Source: Zoroaster sp. YZ-2022
Taxonomy: Eukaryota; Echinodermata; Asteroidea; Forcipulatida; Zoroasteridae
Direction of reading: 5' to 3'
DNA: 64,000 nt
NCBI GenBank assembly: GCA_029582265.1
Contig: JAQQFT010000023.1
Location: forward strand, 2,877,071 to 2,941,070
The position numbers and the translations under genes are program-made. Shown here in pieces: positions 10,560 to 22,314 of the stretch (the first letter of the stretch is position 1; each line of letters begins with the position of its first letter). The notes beneath the pieces are model-generated. The model was given only the letters and a program-made list of their open reading frames with translations. It was not told the origin of the DNA and made no database searches.

Positions 10560-11990
10560 TTTTGACGCTCTCGAATTTCACATTAGAATTACCGTTTTCA
10601 ATCTTCATCGATCATCCGTGAATCACCGTAAGTCGGATATATATTGTTTACCAAGTTGTAGATCAAATCTACCTTTTTGAGGTGCCAATGAAGACCGCTA
10701 TGCCTTTTGGCCTGGCTTCAAATAATCGTTTTTGCCTCGAAGGATCTCCTGCGCCATCTTGGCTATAGCCATGCATGCCCGCAGCAACCGGAACGGGTCA
10801 CCTTGAAGAGACCGAACACCGTACGCTTCCAACACCCGTCATATAAGAGATGTTACACCAGAGGAAGCTCCAACCCAAGCCATCAACAAAGAGCTAGACA
10901 ACGCCAGAACCAATAAAATGTATCGCCTCACTGGAGAACAATTGGAAATAACGTCATTTTCGACAACGAGAAACATCAGTGAGAGAATAACCTCCAAGGC
11001 ATGTTTTGAAGGATATCTGATTCAGTGTGAACGCACAAATATTCAGAACTCAGTGGTTGTATATGTCAAGGCGCCATTTGAATGGGATGACGATGTTATT
11101 GTCAATGCACTCAACCCATACGGAACTGTAGCAATGTAAGACGGCAATACCATGATTTTTGACAATGAAATCGAGATAGGGGTGAGGGAGTGTTCTGATA
11201 AAGAATTTAAAGAAGCTCATACCAAGAAAACGCAAAATCTGCAATAAACCCGGTCATTTTGTTAGAGACTCGTCAAATGAGAGGAAGATGCTTCCATATA
11301 TGTGGCAATCCGAATAGACAGAGCGCGAATGGCAATGGGAATGCAAAGACAAAGATATCAGAAGTATCGACCCAAGTTGCCCACGAAGAGGACGGGGGAA
11401 TGAATGATGAGGTGGAAAGGAGATTTTCGAATGACGAGCAAGAAAAGATTTGAATATACAGATGGATAACAGCGACGAAGAAGAAAGGGAGCAATGGAAA
11501 AGAGCTGGAAGGCCATAGTCTCAGCTAACGAACCACCTGCCCCCTAGTGACAACGAGGACATTCAACAGCCGCCGAAAGCTGGAGAAAATACAAGTGTCA
11601 CTGTGCCAACGAAGGAACCCATCAGAGGGAGAGAGAAGCAGAGTGAACACAAAGGAACAACACAGACATACAGGCAGAAGACAAAACCAGAAACCCAAAA
11701 GGACTGACAAGAGAAGGTGACCACAGCTAAGCTACAACAACCAACTACCTGAAAGACAGAAACCCGTAGAAAAACAAGGAAGAAAAACATCTCGGGAGCT
11801 TAAACTTAAAAAGAACAACTGAACAAGACTAAACCACCGATATTCTGGGATGAGGCAGTTATGAAAAACTGGAAAACGAAAGCAAGGCAGATGAAGAAGA
11901 TGAAGAAGAGAGAAAATTAGCAAGAGAAAGCACAGACAACAAGGAATCCGACCTGAACAAGAAGTCGACAAAGAAGCAGTGCCATGAGCG
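10560..11990 (+). pseudogene. Degenerate ORF1 (nucleic-acid-binding protein) of a Tx1/L1-like LINE
   Basis: The frame starting near 10918 carries VVVYVKAPFEWDDDVI, ALNPYGTV and, after a shift, FDNEIEIGVRE. This resembles the RRM-like region of Tx1-clade ORF1 proteins. A zinc-knuckle remnant follows: ICNKPGHFVRDS at 11237-11272, with the C-x4-H spacing kept but the last Cys read as Ser, then CFHIC-GNPN at 11289-11310. The tail (11330-11990) is Glu/Lys/Arg-rich and low in complexity, also typical of ORF1 tails. Frame shifts and stops break it repeatedly, so it is not functional. ORF2 follows on the same strand. ORF1 proteins of this class coat the LINE RNA. Confidence 0.6.
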
Positions 11991-12029
11991 AACAGGAAGA
12001 CATAAGATAATTCCAAAAAGGGAAATAAT

Positions 12030-12750
12030 GTTGATTATATACCGGTAGTTCGTAGTAAACTTAACATAGTATTTCTGGGCAGGAAACTCATAGCGAATGC
12101 GAATGTCTTTGGCGTAGACAGTGGCAGGGGAAATTCATTTTAGTCACTGGTAGTCGGATGTCCAAAGGAGTTGCACTTAATTTCCGCAACAAATGTGGCT
12201 CTACATTTGGCAAATATTGAAAGTGGTCAAGATGGTGATGGATTAAAGGGTGAAAATCACATGGAATGACGAAAGCATATCCCTGTTTTTGTTTATGCGC
12301 CGAATGTTGTTTACCCTAGAGTTGATATTTCAAGAAAATATTAACACATTATTATTAACAATCAACAATGATTGTTGGAGGGGATTTTAATTGTGATATT
12401 GATAACAAGACACAAGAGACACAAGTAAGAACGTCACGAAGGAAAATTTTCAAAAAAAGGATCTCATTGATATAATGGCGTACTGTTTTATTCCTTGAAA
12501 ACCTGGTTACACCACCCGCACAAAAGGGCTCACTAAATCCAGTAGAATCTATTACATTCTTATGTCCTCTAGTCTTTTAAACAAAATTGGGAGGGTTCAT
12601 AATAATTCCCAACAGGGTTTAACGGACCACCAGGTCATCACCTTGAAGACTAAAACATTTTTGAACCCCCACACGGCTCCAGGTCGTTGGATTTGTAACA
12701 ACGAACTTATCAAAGACAAAGACTGCGCTTATAGAATTCAAAATTGTTGA
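12030..12750 (+). pseudogene. ORF2 endonuclease (APE-type) domain of the Tx1/L1-like LINE
   Basis: Fragments in several frames match the apurinic-like endonuclease order: SRMSKGVALNF (about 12152-12185), PVFVYAPNVVYPRVDISRK (12281-12337), IVGGDFNCDI (12371-12400; GDFN is the hallmark motif), YTTRTKGL, SRIYYILMSS (12538-12569; usual SRIDYIL, with the catalytic Asp read as Tyr) and TDHQ (the SDH-type motif) near 12623. The combination identifies an EEP-family LINE endonuclease. The altered Asp and the many stops and shifts show it is dead. It continues into the reverse transcriptase. Confidence 0.75.
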
Positions 12751-14560
12751 GTTTTGGGAAAACCAAGAAACACATTTAGAAAGGTGTTTTTACCAGTGAA
12801 TAAAATAAACTCAAAAAAATTAATAGAGATTATATGCGTGAAAACCCCTTTTGTTGCTAAACAGGAAAGAGACCATTTTAGAGAAACGTTAAGGGATGAA
12901 TTGATCAATAATCCAACTAATATAAATAAAGATGAACTTAATATAATTCTGAATTCAGTCTCAAACAATTTGAAATGAGGAGAATGGGAAAAGCTAAATA
13001 CGTGTTTGGCAAACATCAATAAAAATAGAAGGTGAAAAGCTAGTAAATTTTTCCCAACCTGAAAACAACAAATGCATCATAACAGAATGATAAAATTACA
13101 ATGTGCAAAGGTAATTATGTTGATCAACCTAGCTCTCATGCTTAAATGCGTGAATGAGTTTTTATGAAGATTTGGTAGACTCTGAAGAAGGAGATCAGTA
13201 AAACAATTACATCAAATTCCGAGTGGAGTTAACATTGGTAGTCCTTTCTACGAAGATATTGTTTACGATTTAGAAAGATATTGATGAGAATCGAGCTCAG
13301 CCACGCGCTTACTCAAATGGAAAACTGATAAATCCCCTGGCATTGACGGACTGACGGTTGAATTTACGTACCTTTTTGGGAATATTCTGAAACAAGACGA
13401 TTTAATCGAATTAATAAGGATTGCAAAAGAAATATGTCTTTTGTGTAGATCAATGGTCACTGCCCTTAATCAGATATCAATTTTTTAAGAACAGAGGATG
13501 CAAAGCAAGAACTTAAAATTGGTGGCTTATAAGTCTTCTAACTGTTGACCATAAGCTGATTTCCAAAGTCATAACTCAATCGTTTGAAAACAATTATGCC
13601 CACCATTGTCTTTGAAAATCAGACATGTGGAGTGCCAGGTAGAAACATCCACGATAATTTGATGATTTTGAGAGACTGTATCGATTGGCGATCAAACCCA
13701 ACGACATCGAAGCCAGTGTAGTGAGTATTGGACTGTGAAAAGGCCCCTTTTGACCGTACAGAATGGGGAATACATGTATTCCATTATGGCGAAAAATTGG
13801 TATTCCGCAGTGTCTTATTCAATGGGGTTTAAAATTGTTTTTATTCTAACCCCGTCAGTCAGGTTGTTGTTAACAATTTTATTGGTTCACCCCCATAAAG
13901 ATTCAGAGAGGAATTGGACAAGATGTCCCTTATCACCATTGTTGTTTGCTATTTGCAGAAGGACTGTCTAATATGATATTGAAGAACCCCGAACCAGAAG
14001 GAATCAAAAATTTCCAAAGAACAAGAAGAAGTTTTTGTGATTATTCAACATGCTGATGACTTGACTATTTTATTCCTGGAGAAACCATGAATTTTAAATT
14101 TCACCGAAATTATGAATTTATTGTGAGGGCACAGGTTCCAAAATCGTCAACAACACGAAAAACAGGGGGTCTGGTTAGGTAATGGAAGTCTCGATCAGAC
14201 TTCTGGTGATTTCAAATGGGTGTCCGATAAATAAAAAAATATTGGGTATCTATTTTTGGTAACGAAATCACCCCAGAAAATATCAATTATGTCCCAGAAT
14301 AAATAAAATTAAACATACCATGAACCGATGGAAAAGCTAGAAAATTCAACACTTAAAGGTAAATCGGTTATCAATACTCTGATCGGGCTGGTCTCACCTT
14401 ACTTGGGATCAGTATTACATGCTACGCCAGATAATCTGATTACACAAATTGATGTGGGATTATTTGGATTTTTACTGAACGGTAAACAGATAAATCAAAA
14501 GGGGATGTTATGAGAAATAGAACAGAGAGGGGAGGTACAGGCGTAATGGACGTTAAACTT
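12751..14560 (+). pseudogene. ORF2 reverse transcriptase of the Tx1/L1-like LINE
   Basis: RT blocks appear in order. KTDKSPGIDGLTVEF at 13321-13365 is the RT1-like block. QTCGVPGRNIHDNLMILRD from 13620 is next. KAPFDRTEWG near 13738 carries the first catalytic Asp. CPLSPLLFAI near 13925 is a further block. HADDLTI at 14050-14070 is the F/YADD active site with the aromatic read as His. KILGIYFGNEITPEN near 14240 comes before LKGKSVINTLI at 14356-14388, the thumb-side L-x-GK motif typical of L1/Tx1 ORF2. Numerous stops and frame shifts separate the blocks. Tx1/L1 clade membership is inferred from block wording, and a phylogeny would be needed to place it. Confidence 0.8.
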
Positions 14561-15239
14561 AAACTTGATAGTCTAAAATTAAAATGGTTATGTAAATATT
14601 GGTACTTGAGGGAAAATGGCGCGCCTTTTTTAACTACTGGATAAAACGGGCTAGTGGGCATGCTAAATTTGGGTGGTATATTTTAAATAATCCTCTAGTA
14701 GCCAGTCAAACCACTCATGTTTTATAAAGAATCCTCAATGCTTTTTAATAATGCCTAAGGCAGAGTTAATGTCAATCACGTAAGCTTTCTTTGAAGCCCA
14801 GGATTTACCTTTATACGGAAAAATACCACTTTTAACATGTAAATAACATAAAAACAAATGGATAGTAAGTTTCAAATCTAATAACATGACCTGATTACGT
14901 CACGTCTGTCATGACGGCAAAGCAAAATCACTGATGAAATTACAAAATTTGTAATCTCAAACCCTGAATGCAGGTAGAATAATATCTAGATTGAAAAGAT
15001 GTATCCACCAGGAACTTGGCACGAAAATAGACAAGGACCGGTTAATCATGTTTGTAAATGCTTGAAATTAAAAACTTTCAAGATCAAGATTACTACATTT
15101 CACTGACCAATGAAACCAGTAAAACGTTGTACCGCAACCTTTCTGAATGAACAATGCTATTTCTATAGCAGAAACCAGTTGGTAAATTTTTTTAACTTAA
15201 ATATTAATTTCAATTGGGATAAACATTTGGGAAAAAAAT

Positions 15240-15650
15240 GGAGGTGTAAACTTTGACCATGAAGACAAAGATCTCTGGTTTAAATTAAAACATCGGGATT
15301 CTGCCCACTCAAAGATAAACTTATGAAAATGAAAATTACTCCAGACAACACATGTCCATTATGTGGTGTGGAGAAAGAAACACCGGGAACACTTGGCCGC
15401 CTTATTGCCAAAAGCATATTAACGCTTGGCTTTTTGTAGAACAAATTTTTATGCAAATATACCAATAATAAAATTATGCATATTAACGATATCAACAGTA
15501 ATTCTTGGTAAAGATATGAATAACATCGCGCTTTATGTCATAGGAAAATTCGCACCGGGTAATTTTGGGTCAAAAGGATGTGACATTGTTAAAAAAAATC
15601 AAAAGATTTGTCCCGACATTATGAAAAATATATATTAACGTTTTGAAAGG
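15240..15650 (+). pseudogene. C-terminal zinc-knuckle region of the LINE ORF2
   Basis: TCPLCGVEKETP begins at 15350 and matches the Cys-x2-Cys start of the zinc-binding C-terminus of L1/Tx1 ORF2 proteins. The expected His and final Cys are blurred (PGTLGRL in place of a PEHL-like stretch). It is on the same strand and at the expected distance (about 1.3 kb) downstream of HADD. No intact frame remains. It marks the 3' limit of the LINE coding region. Confidence 0.6.
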
Positions 15651-15769
15651 TTTATCCTCCTAGAAACAAAAAGTCTCCCCGAACATGAATTTATAAATAC
15701 CTATGTTCATAACCAAGTTTTATGTACAGTTAAAGATGGTATAATTACTTCCCTTTAAATAGCATTACT

Positions 15770-16800
15770 TAGTTTCTCTTTCTACAATTTGTTCGTGCAT
15801 GTTTTATTTTGTCCCAATGTACCCTTTTGTTAATTTAGAAATGTCGTATTTTAAGACAGTTTCATTATAGTCGGCTATGCACATTATGTTTTATTATTTC
15901 ATTGCATCTTCGCTATGTTTTGTTTTGTGTTAGTACTTGCTTCATAGTTTTCATATTCTGTGTGATTGTTTGTTTTACGATTACTTTGTTTTTAAATTTT
16001 GTGTTAATTTGAATGTCGTATTTGTTATCTGTTTTCCGTATAATTCTAATTATAGATGTACTTTGCATTATGTTTAATTACTTCCATCTGCCAGTTTTGT
16101 TTTGGTGGATTTATTTCTACTTCATTATTTTCCTCTTTGACGAATTGTATTATATGTGTGTTTTTTGTGTGCACATGTATGTTTATGTTCAAATTTCTTT
16201 TGCATTATGATTATTACTGCATCCACTATTTGTTTGTGTTTTATTTGCTTCATTGTTTCACATTTGGCGAATTGTAATTTAATTGTGATGGGTGATTAAC
16301 TTCTGGTATACCCATTATAGTTTATACTTGCATTATGTTTTATTAATAATTCATTGCATTTCGTTATGTTTTTTTGTGTTTTATTTTGTTCGATTATTTC
16401 TTCCATTGACGAATTGAAATTTAATTGTGCGAATGTCTTGTTTTACAGTTAAGTTTTCGTTCAGTTTCCTTTAAAATGTAAAGCGTGCATTATGATTTTA
16501 TTACTTATTTGCATCCACCGTATTTTGTTTTGATTTATTTTGCTCAAGAATTTCCACCCTGTAGGCCTATATTTGTATTTTTTAACTGTGTATATAAGGT
16601 TAATTCATTTGTTTATTGTCGTTTTTTAATTTAATTTTAATTCTAATTATTTTATTTTGGTTAGTTTAATTGCTTTTTAATGTCTACAATGTCTTTGTTG
16701 TTTTATTTTGGTGATAATTTTTGTAATTAGAAATGTTTGTATTTTGCAAATGTTTTGTTGAAACAGTGATGTAACATAAATGGAGCTTTAACTCCACTGA
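15770..16800 (+). repeat. T-rich degenerate tandem repeat, probable LINE 3' UTR
   Basis: A unit of roughly 130-190 bp with GCATTATGTTTTATTA, TTCATTGCATC, TATTTTGTTTTG-TTTATTTTGCT and GACGAATTGTAATTTAATTG recurs. GCATTATG anchors fall near 15881, 16066, 16200, 16331 and 16488. It lies between the LINE zinc-knuckle region and the second endonuclease fragment and is non-coding. Hydrophobic frames at 16013-16277 are by-products. Confidence 0.6.
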
Positions 16801-16804
16801 AAGA

Positions 16805-17286
16805 AAACAAAATAATAATGACGGACTTCAACATCCGTGACAGATCATGTTATAGAAACATAGACGGCTGATGTTGTTGTCTTGGATAAGTATAGAAGAT
16901 GTGTCATCTTATTGATATAGCTGTGCCGGGTGATAGTAGAGAAGCTTGAAGGAGAAGGAGAAGGTACAGAAAATATCAGGATTTAGCGAGAAACCCGGCA
17001 AGCTGTGGCGGGGAAGTCAAGGTGAAGGTTGTTCCTGTGGTAGTGTGAGCACTGGGTACAATCCCTGAAGGCGTTGGAGAACATCTCAAGCTGAGATAGG
17101 AAACATCTGTTAGAGTAGAATTACTGTTGAAGGCGGCAATCTTAGGGACAGCAAGGATTCTTTGGTGAAAGACACTGAGATTCAAGGCTACGGACGAAGT
17201 TGACTCTCGAGGTGTACCCGGCAGAAAGGAAAACAAGATCTTTCTTTTCATGTTAAAGTGCTAATGTGGAATAATAATAATAATAA
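16805..17286 (+). pseudogene. 3' fragment of an LINE with restriction-like endonuclease (copy 2)
   Basis: It closely parallels 9366-9830 over its whole length. Translation gives MCHLIDIAVPGDSR from 16899, EKEKVQK, then VVPVV/ALGTIPE-like and RVELL/LRKTLR-like remnants, ending in a short AATAATAATAATAAT tail at 17268-17286. It starts with AATAATGACGGACTTCAAC, also preceded by AAT units. Both copies are truncated at the same place, just upstream of the endonuclease domain. Frame shifts occur between KEKEK and KYQDL. It is in the same orientation as copy 1 and separated from it by the Tx1-like LINE. Confidence 0.7.
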
Positions 17287-18568
17287 TGTATTTATAATGC
17301 ATCTGTAGCCTAGTGGCCCAGGAGCAATAGCGCCCTTCAGACATGTAGAGAAATACATGTGACAGCTCTGGCAAAGCTCTAGTAAAATTAGTAGCCATTG
17401 TTTTACCAAAATCGTCACAGAAAGTGCTTTATTTTGGTTGAATAAATGGCCCAAATGACTTGTTAATTACCATCAAATAACTTAGAATTACTTTTTAGCT
17501 TCAATTGAGTACAGCACAAAACAACTGTTGGCTCTCAGGTAAGTTAAAATTTTCATTGTTTTAAAAAGTTTGTTTTTGTATGTGTAAAACTCATGTGACT
17601 GATTCATGCACAAGTTAATTATGCGAGATAATGCATGTTTGTGTAGGTTCCAAACGTACATAAACCTGATGCCCATTGCTACATTAGTAACATGATGATG
17701 TAGGTTTACCATGATTAAAAATGCTCCATTTCTGTAATATGATTAAGGACATTCATTTTGAGTGGTTTTTAAAAACTGTCATACTGTTTTTATAAATGTT
17801 AAGGATGTTTTATTGATCACCGATATTTAATTCTCCTAAGTTATTGGATGGTCAATAGTTTTCATAAAACTTTCGCTAGTAAATGTATGCCACATTTTTA
17901 GCGTAAAGTCATGTATTGAAGGTTGCATGAGTTTGACCAAATGTTGATAGTTTGTTGGCATTGATAAGATTTGTAGAAATGGAACTTAGTAGAGTTTACT
18001 ATTGCATATATGTTTATTGTTTGCTCAGGCCTCGGCCTGAATCTTAGGCCTCGTCTCGGGCTTCTTCATATGTCTCAAGACTCAGCCATAGTCTCAGCAT
18101 AGCTCAAGCTCATCAGCTCATTGGTTCCATTACACCGCTGATGGATGCGCATTTTCACCGCTTGTTGTTGTGTTGATCGACAGTTAGCCGGACGCGGATT
18201 TTCGTATGACTCTGACACTTTGTATCCTTTAATATTGAACTTTGTTGAACCCATCTGACCCATTGGATTGGACTCATTAATTGACCCATCGGATTGAACT
18301 GATCAGATTGAAACTTAAGAAGTTCATTGATTCAAATGAAAAACCCAGATCCTGGTTATAGTTGCTTTTATTATACCATACTTTTGTAATTTAAAGTTTT
18401 CTATTGGCCAGAGTGTGTAATTCATTTCTTGGCGTGAAGAGTGAATAAAATAATTCTCAATTTGTTTTCAAAACAAGACGCGCTGAGTTGTTCCTGTGTG
18501 TGTGTTACACATCTATTCTTAGGCATGCCTATTCCGAGGCGCAACCTTTCCAGTTATTTTCACATATG
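17287..18568. other. No gene seen
   Basis: Spacer DNA. A small CTCAGGCCTCGGCCTGAATC-type imperfect repeat occurs near 18027-18100. Frames of 60-75 codons on the minus strand carry no recognisable motif. Confidence 0.45.
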
Positions 18569-18739
18569 ATGCTCCGGATATGTGGCAGAGTGCACCCCCC
18601 CATTATGTTTCATTGTGTTCCACGAATTTTAGGAATTTTAGAGGATTTCGGGGAGGAGAGTAACCGTTAACAAATAGAACAACAGTGTGTTGGCATATAG
18701 GGAATTTGGGGTGGCACTCTGCCGCATATATCGGAGCAT
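18569..18739. mobile_element. Short terminal-inverted-repeat element (MITE-like)
   Basis: The left end ATGCTCCGGATATGTGGCAG, followed by AGTGCACCCC, pairs with the right end GGGGTGGCACTCTGCCGCAT, followed by ATATCGGAGCAT. This is an imperfect inverted repeat of about 32 bp enclosing ~110 bp with no coding potential. A target-site duplication is not obvious. Size and structure fit a MITE or a stable hairpin. Confidence 0.6.
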
Positions 18740-20011
18740 GGTCTCTATAGAGAATTTCACATAGTGTCACCGCAATGCTCCTTACTTATCCCTTTACCCA
18801 TCCAAATATCGCTGGACATTATTAAAGCGAGGTGTGACGCCCATCATCACGTACACAAGGGTCAAAGTTGAATCTCCGGGAAATACCAGCGGCGGCGGTG
18901 CAGCTGGTATCTGGCGTAATTCATGATCCTTGAAGCGTGACGTCAGGCCTTTCAGGATAACGCCAAGCTGCGTTACAACCTCGCCAAGGCTTCAACTGAA
19001 TATGGACGCCACCTTTTGCCGACTGATGCTCGATTTAGTGGTACTTGCTGATCTTAAACAATTAGTTGGTGGTTTCACACGTCCCCACAGGCTACGGCCC
19101 TGTTCCTACTCGGGATTGTAATGCTAAATATATTAAAACTAAATAGTTACAGCCATTGTGCAATGTCATACCAAAATGCGTTGTCAATACGGTAATTATC
19201 ACGCGGTGGTGTCGCCAGGTTTTCAGAAGGGGATTTGTCAGGCAAATCTAAATTTTACCAACCAAAACCCCAAAACGAATGAACTATTTAAATTCTTTAC
19301 ACAATTATAAAGGCTATAATTTACAGGGCATACAGCGGGTGGTAAATTTTTTTAAGTGTCGAATCGGCAAACATGTTGTTCTGAGAAAACGCGTCTGAAG
19401 TTTTCGGTTTTATTATTCCCATCTGTTTTGACACCACTAGACAAACATGTTTTTTTTATTGATAGTTGAATTTTTATTTCTGATTTTGTTTAAAAGCCGT
19501 AAAAGTTTAGGTATTTTCTTTATACAAGCTTTCAAACTTATTTGTCACTTTGTCAGATACTTAAAATCTACGGTAAAGCGCTTCATCTCCCACACAAAGT
19601 GATCCTATTCAAAACCCGATTCATCAATTAGATGATTGCTCAAAAAACAATCATAACAGTTGTTTTATATCAGGCAATTGGCAAATTTTAATATGGAAAG
19701 GTTGTACATGAATGACAGAAAGAATAGTTACATTATCATATCAAGGACCAGATGTGTAACACAAAATGTCCTATTCTTTCTCACGATATGTTTTATTAAC
19801 GTGCCGAATATGTTTCACATCATTGCTGATACAAAGATTATTGTGTTCAAATTGACTAAAGGAAGCGCTGTTACTGTCAAATACTGACAATGAGCACCAT
19901 TGAAATGAGCCTTTTATGATTCTTACCTGCTGTATTTAGCAGCAACAGAGTTTGTGAACCCATTTCCTCTAAAATATAATACTGGTTGTGGTAAGTTTGA
20001 GCTGCAATTTT
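18740..20011. other. No gene seen; GC-richer patch at 18800-19115
   Basis: 18740-18830 shares AATTTCACATAGTGTCACCG with the dispersed CGAAACGTC-type repeats. 18880-19110 is GC-richer and open for 63 codons on plus, but no family is recognisable and no exon boundary is convincing. Confidence 0.4.
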
Positions 20012-20380
20012 TAGGTGTTCGTGCGACAGAGCGATCACCCTTGAACAGAAATTGTTCAGTTTTTAGGTGTTCGCGTACGACAGTTAGAACACCTCTTGAA
20101 ATTGTCTGTGTTTTTTCTTCTTCCATCTCTCTTCTTTCTTCTTCTTGTTCTTCTTCCTCGCGAAATCTATCCAGCAAAAAAATCATAGTTGCAAAGTTCC
20201 TTCAAAATTGAAGATCCTTCAAACTTGACACATACTTAGACCATAACACGTAGATGTCAATAAAGTTGTGACATATAGTTTCAGGTAAAGTTGTGATGTC
20301 ATAGTGACGTCATCAGATATCAAATTACACTAAATCAAATGTTAATATTTCAAAAAAATCATATCTCACGAACCACAAAA
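20012..20380 (+). mobile_element. Terminal part of the hairpin-ended element (copy C)
   Basis: Two terminal hairpins occur in tandem. TAGGTGTTC (20012-20020) pairs with GATCACCC, and TAGGTGTTC (20064-20072) pairs with GAACACCT (20087-20094). Then come a TTCTTCTTC-rich pyrimidine run, AACTTGACACATACTTAGAC, CATAACACGTAGATGTCAAT, GTGACGTCATCAGATATCAA and ATCATATCTCACGAACCACA. It has the same order and orientation as 28308-28560. The two loops contain GTGCGACAGAGC and GCGTACGACAGTTA, so this subfamily differs from the TAGGTGTTCGGGTATG type. Confidence 0.75.
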
Positions 20381-21116
20381 GATATTTAGACGATCCATGA
20401 TATAGTATTGAACATGCTTTCAGTGGACAAAATTACTATTGACATGTGATCTTTTAAAAAATGTGACTGATGACGTCATCACCTGTCAAGCAGCGCACTC
20501 TGGCGACAGGTTTAGAAAAAAGAAAATTTTCTATCTGAAAAAACCATATGAAATTTGGAATAAGACTTCCTGTGAATAAAGTGACTAGTGACATCTTATC
20601 TTTAAAAATGTTTTATGACGTCATCAAAGTTCAGTGGAGCGGCCCCTAGCAGGGCGCTCTTTTAAAAGAGATTATTTTCTAATCTCAGAAATTGAACCAA
20701 AAGCAGGTACTAACGTTATTTTCATGATCATGAGGAGGTCATATACGACCCTTCTCAAATCACCCCATCTGACCTTACTTCCGTTCCAAACAGGAAGTTC
20801 AAATTCAACACATTCTTAATGCAATATTGGTATATTTTTGAATATGAAATCGATATTGTTATAATAAAAGATGATACACCTTTACAAAATATGATATTGA
20901 CATCATCGATGATAATTTGATTGAACCGGAAGTTTACATCGAACACCGTGTGTTAGTTCCAACAAACACTTGAGCTTCCTCGTTTCATTTTGTTTGTGGC
21001 TTTCAATCTCAAAACGTGGTCGTCTCCGGGAAGTTGCCAAACACATGCATCACGAAACTAGACCTGCTGGAGAAGACAAAAACTTAAAAACCAGAAACCT
21101 AGTTCTTTTACTAAAA
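20381..21116 (+). repeat. ~730-bp tandem duplication inside element copy C, first unit
   Basis: The unit starts GATATTTAGACGATCCATGA and ends near CTAGTTCTTTTACTAAAA. It contains GATGACGTCATCACCTGTCA, AGTGACTAGTGACATCTTAT, ATCATGAGGAGGTCATATAC, CTTACTTCCGTTCCAAACAG and GAACACCGTGTGTTAGTTCC. The next unit begins 736 bp later. Parts of it recur reversed at 31330-31545 and 44105-44300, so it is family sequence, not host DNA. Confidence 0.85.
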
Positions 21117-21845
21117 GATATTTAGATGATCCATGATATATAGTATTGAACATGCTTAGTGGACAAAATTACTATTGACATGTGGATCTTAAAAATGTGG
21201 ACTGATGACGTCATCACCTGTCAAGAAGCGCACTTTGGCGACAGGTTTAGAAAAAGAAAAATTTTCTATCTGAAAACCATATGAAATTTGAACAAGACTT
21301 CTGTGAATAAAGTGACTAGTGACATCTTATCTTTTAAAAAATGTTTTATGACGTATCAAAGTTCAGAGCGGCCCCTAGCGGCAGTTTTTCTTAAAGAGAT
21401 TATTTTCTAATCTCAGAAATTGAACCAAAGTTAGTACTAACGTTATTTTTCATGATCATGAGGAGGTCAGTATATACGACCCTTCAAATCACCCCATCTG
21501 ACCTTTTACTCTGTTCCAAACAGGAAGTTCAAATTCAACACATTCTAATGCAATATTGGTATATATTTTTTGAATATGAAATCGATATTGTTATAATAAA
21601 AGATGATACACCTTTACAAAATATGATATTGACATCATCGATGATAATTTGATTGAACCGAAGTTTACACGAACACCGTGTGTTGTTCCAACAAACACTT
21701 GAGCTCTCGTTTACATTTTGTTTGCCAGGCTTTCAACTCCAAAAACGTGGTCGTCTCTGGGAAGCTGCCAAACACATTACGCATCACGAAACTAGACCTG
21801 CTGGAGAAGCACAAAACTTAAACCGAAACCTAGTTCTTTTACTAT
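21117..21845 (+). repeat. ~730-bp tandem duplication inside element copy C, second unit
   Basis: It aligns along its whole length with 20381-21116 with small indels. The end CCTAGTTCTTTTACTA is followed by unrelated TTTTTTTCAACAAATTTT. Most differences are single-base indels, so the duplication is fairly recent relative to the consensus error rate. Confidence 0.85.
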
Positions 21846-21939
21846 TTTTTTCAACAAATTTTATTCCACTGGCCATTATTTCCTCATTTTAAAATCTGCT
21901 TTTACATCGTAAAACTCTCATAGATATAGTCTCTCATAA

Positions 21940-22060
21940 ACAAGGAATGACCGAAAGTCCGCCAGACCTCAAACCTGATTCCTGAGTCCAAGTCATATGG
22001 GTCGAGTCCGAGTCACGAGTCAGGAAGGTCAGAGGCGAGTCCGAGTCACAAAGTCACCTC
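21940..22060. repeat. GAGTCCGAGTC-type short repeat
   Basis: CGAGTCCGAGTCACGAGTCA and GCGAGTCCGAGTCACAAAGT occur within 120 bp, along with GAGTCCAAGTC. Low complexity and non-coding. Confidence 0.5.
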
Positions 22061-22314
22061 TGTAAAAAAAATCAAAAGAAAAAAAAAGCATATACATAAT
22101 GTCAAGATTTATTTCAAAATCAACATTATTTTTATTTCCTTTTCGGAAAGAAAATGATTCTACTGGATTTTTGGGGGTACAGAAAGCGATAATTCATCTT
22201 TAAAATTCACTCTTTATGATGGTTTTCGGACTTTATTTTCCTTCTAAAAAATCCTCCCCTTCAGAAAATAGAAGGATCCCGTTATATTTGTCACTGCGCA
22301 TACGTACAATGAGA

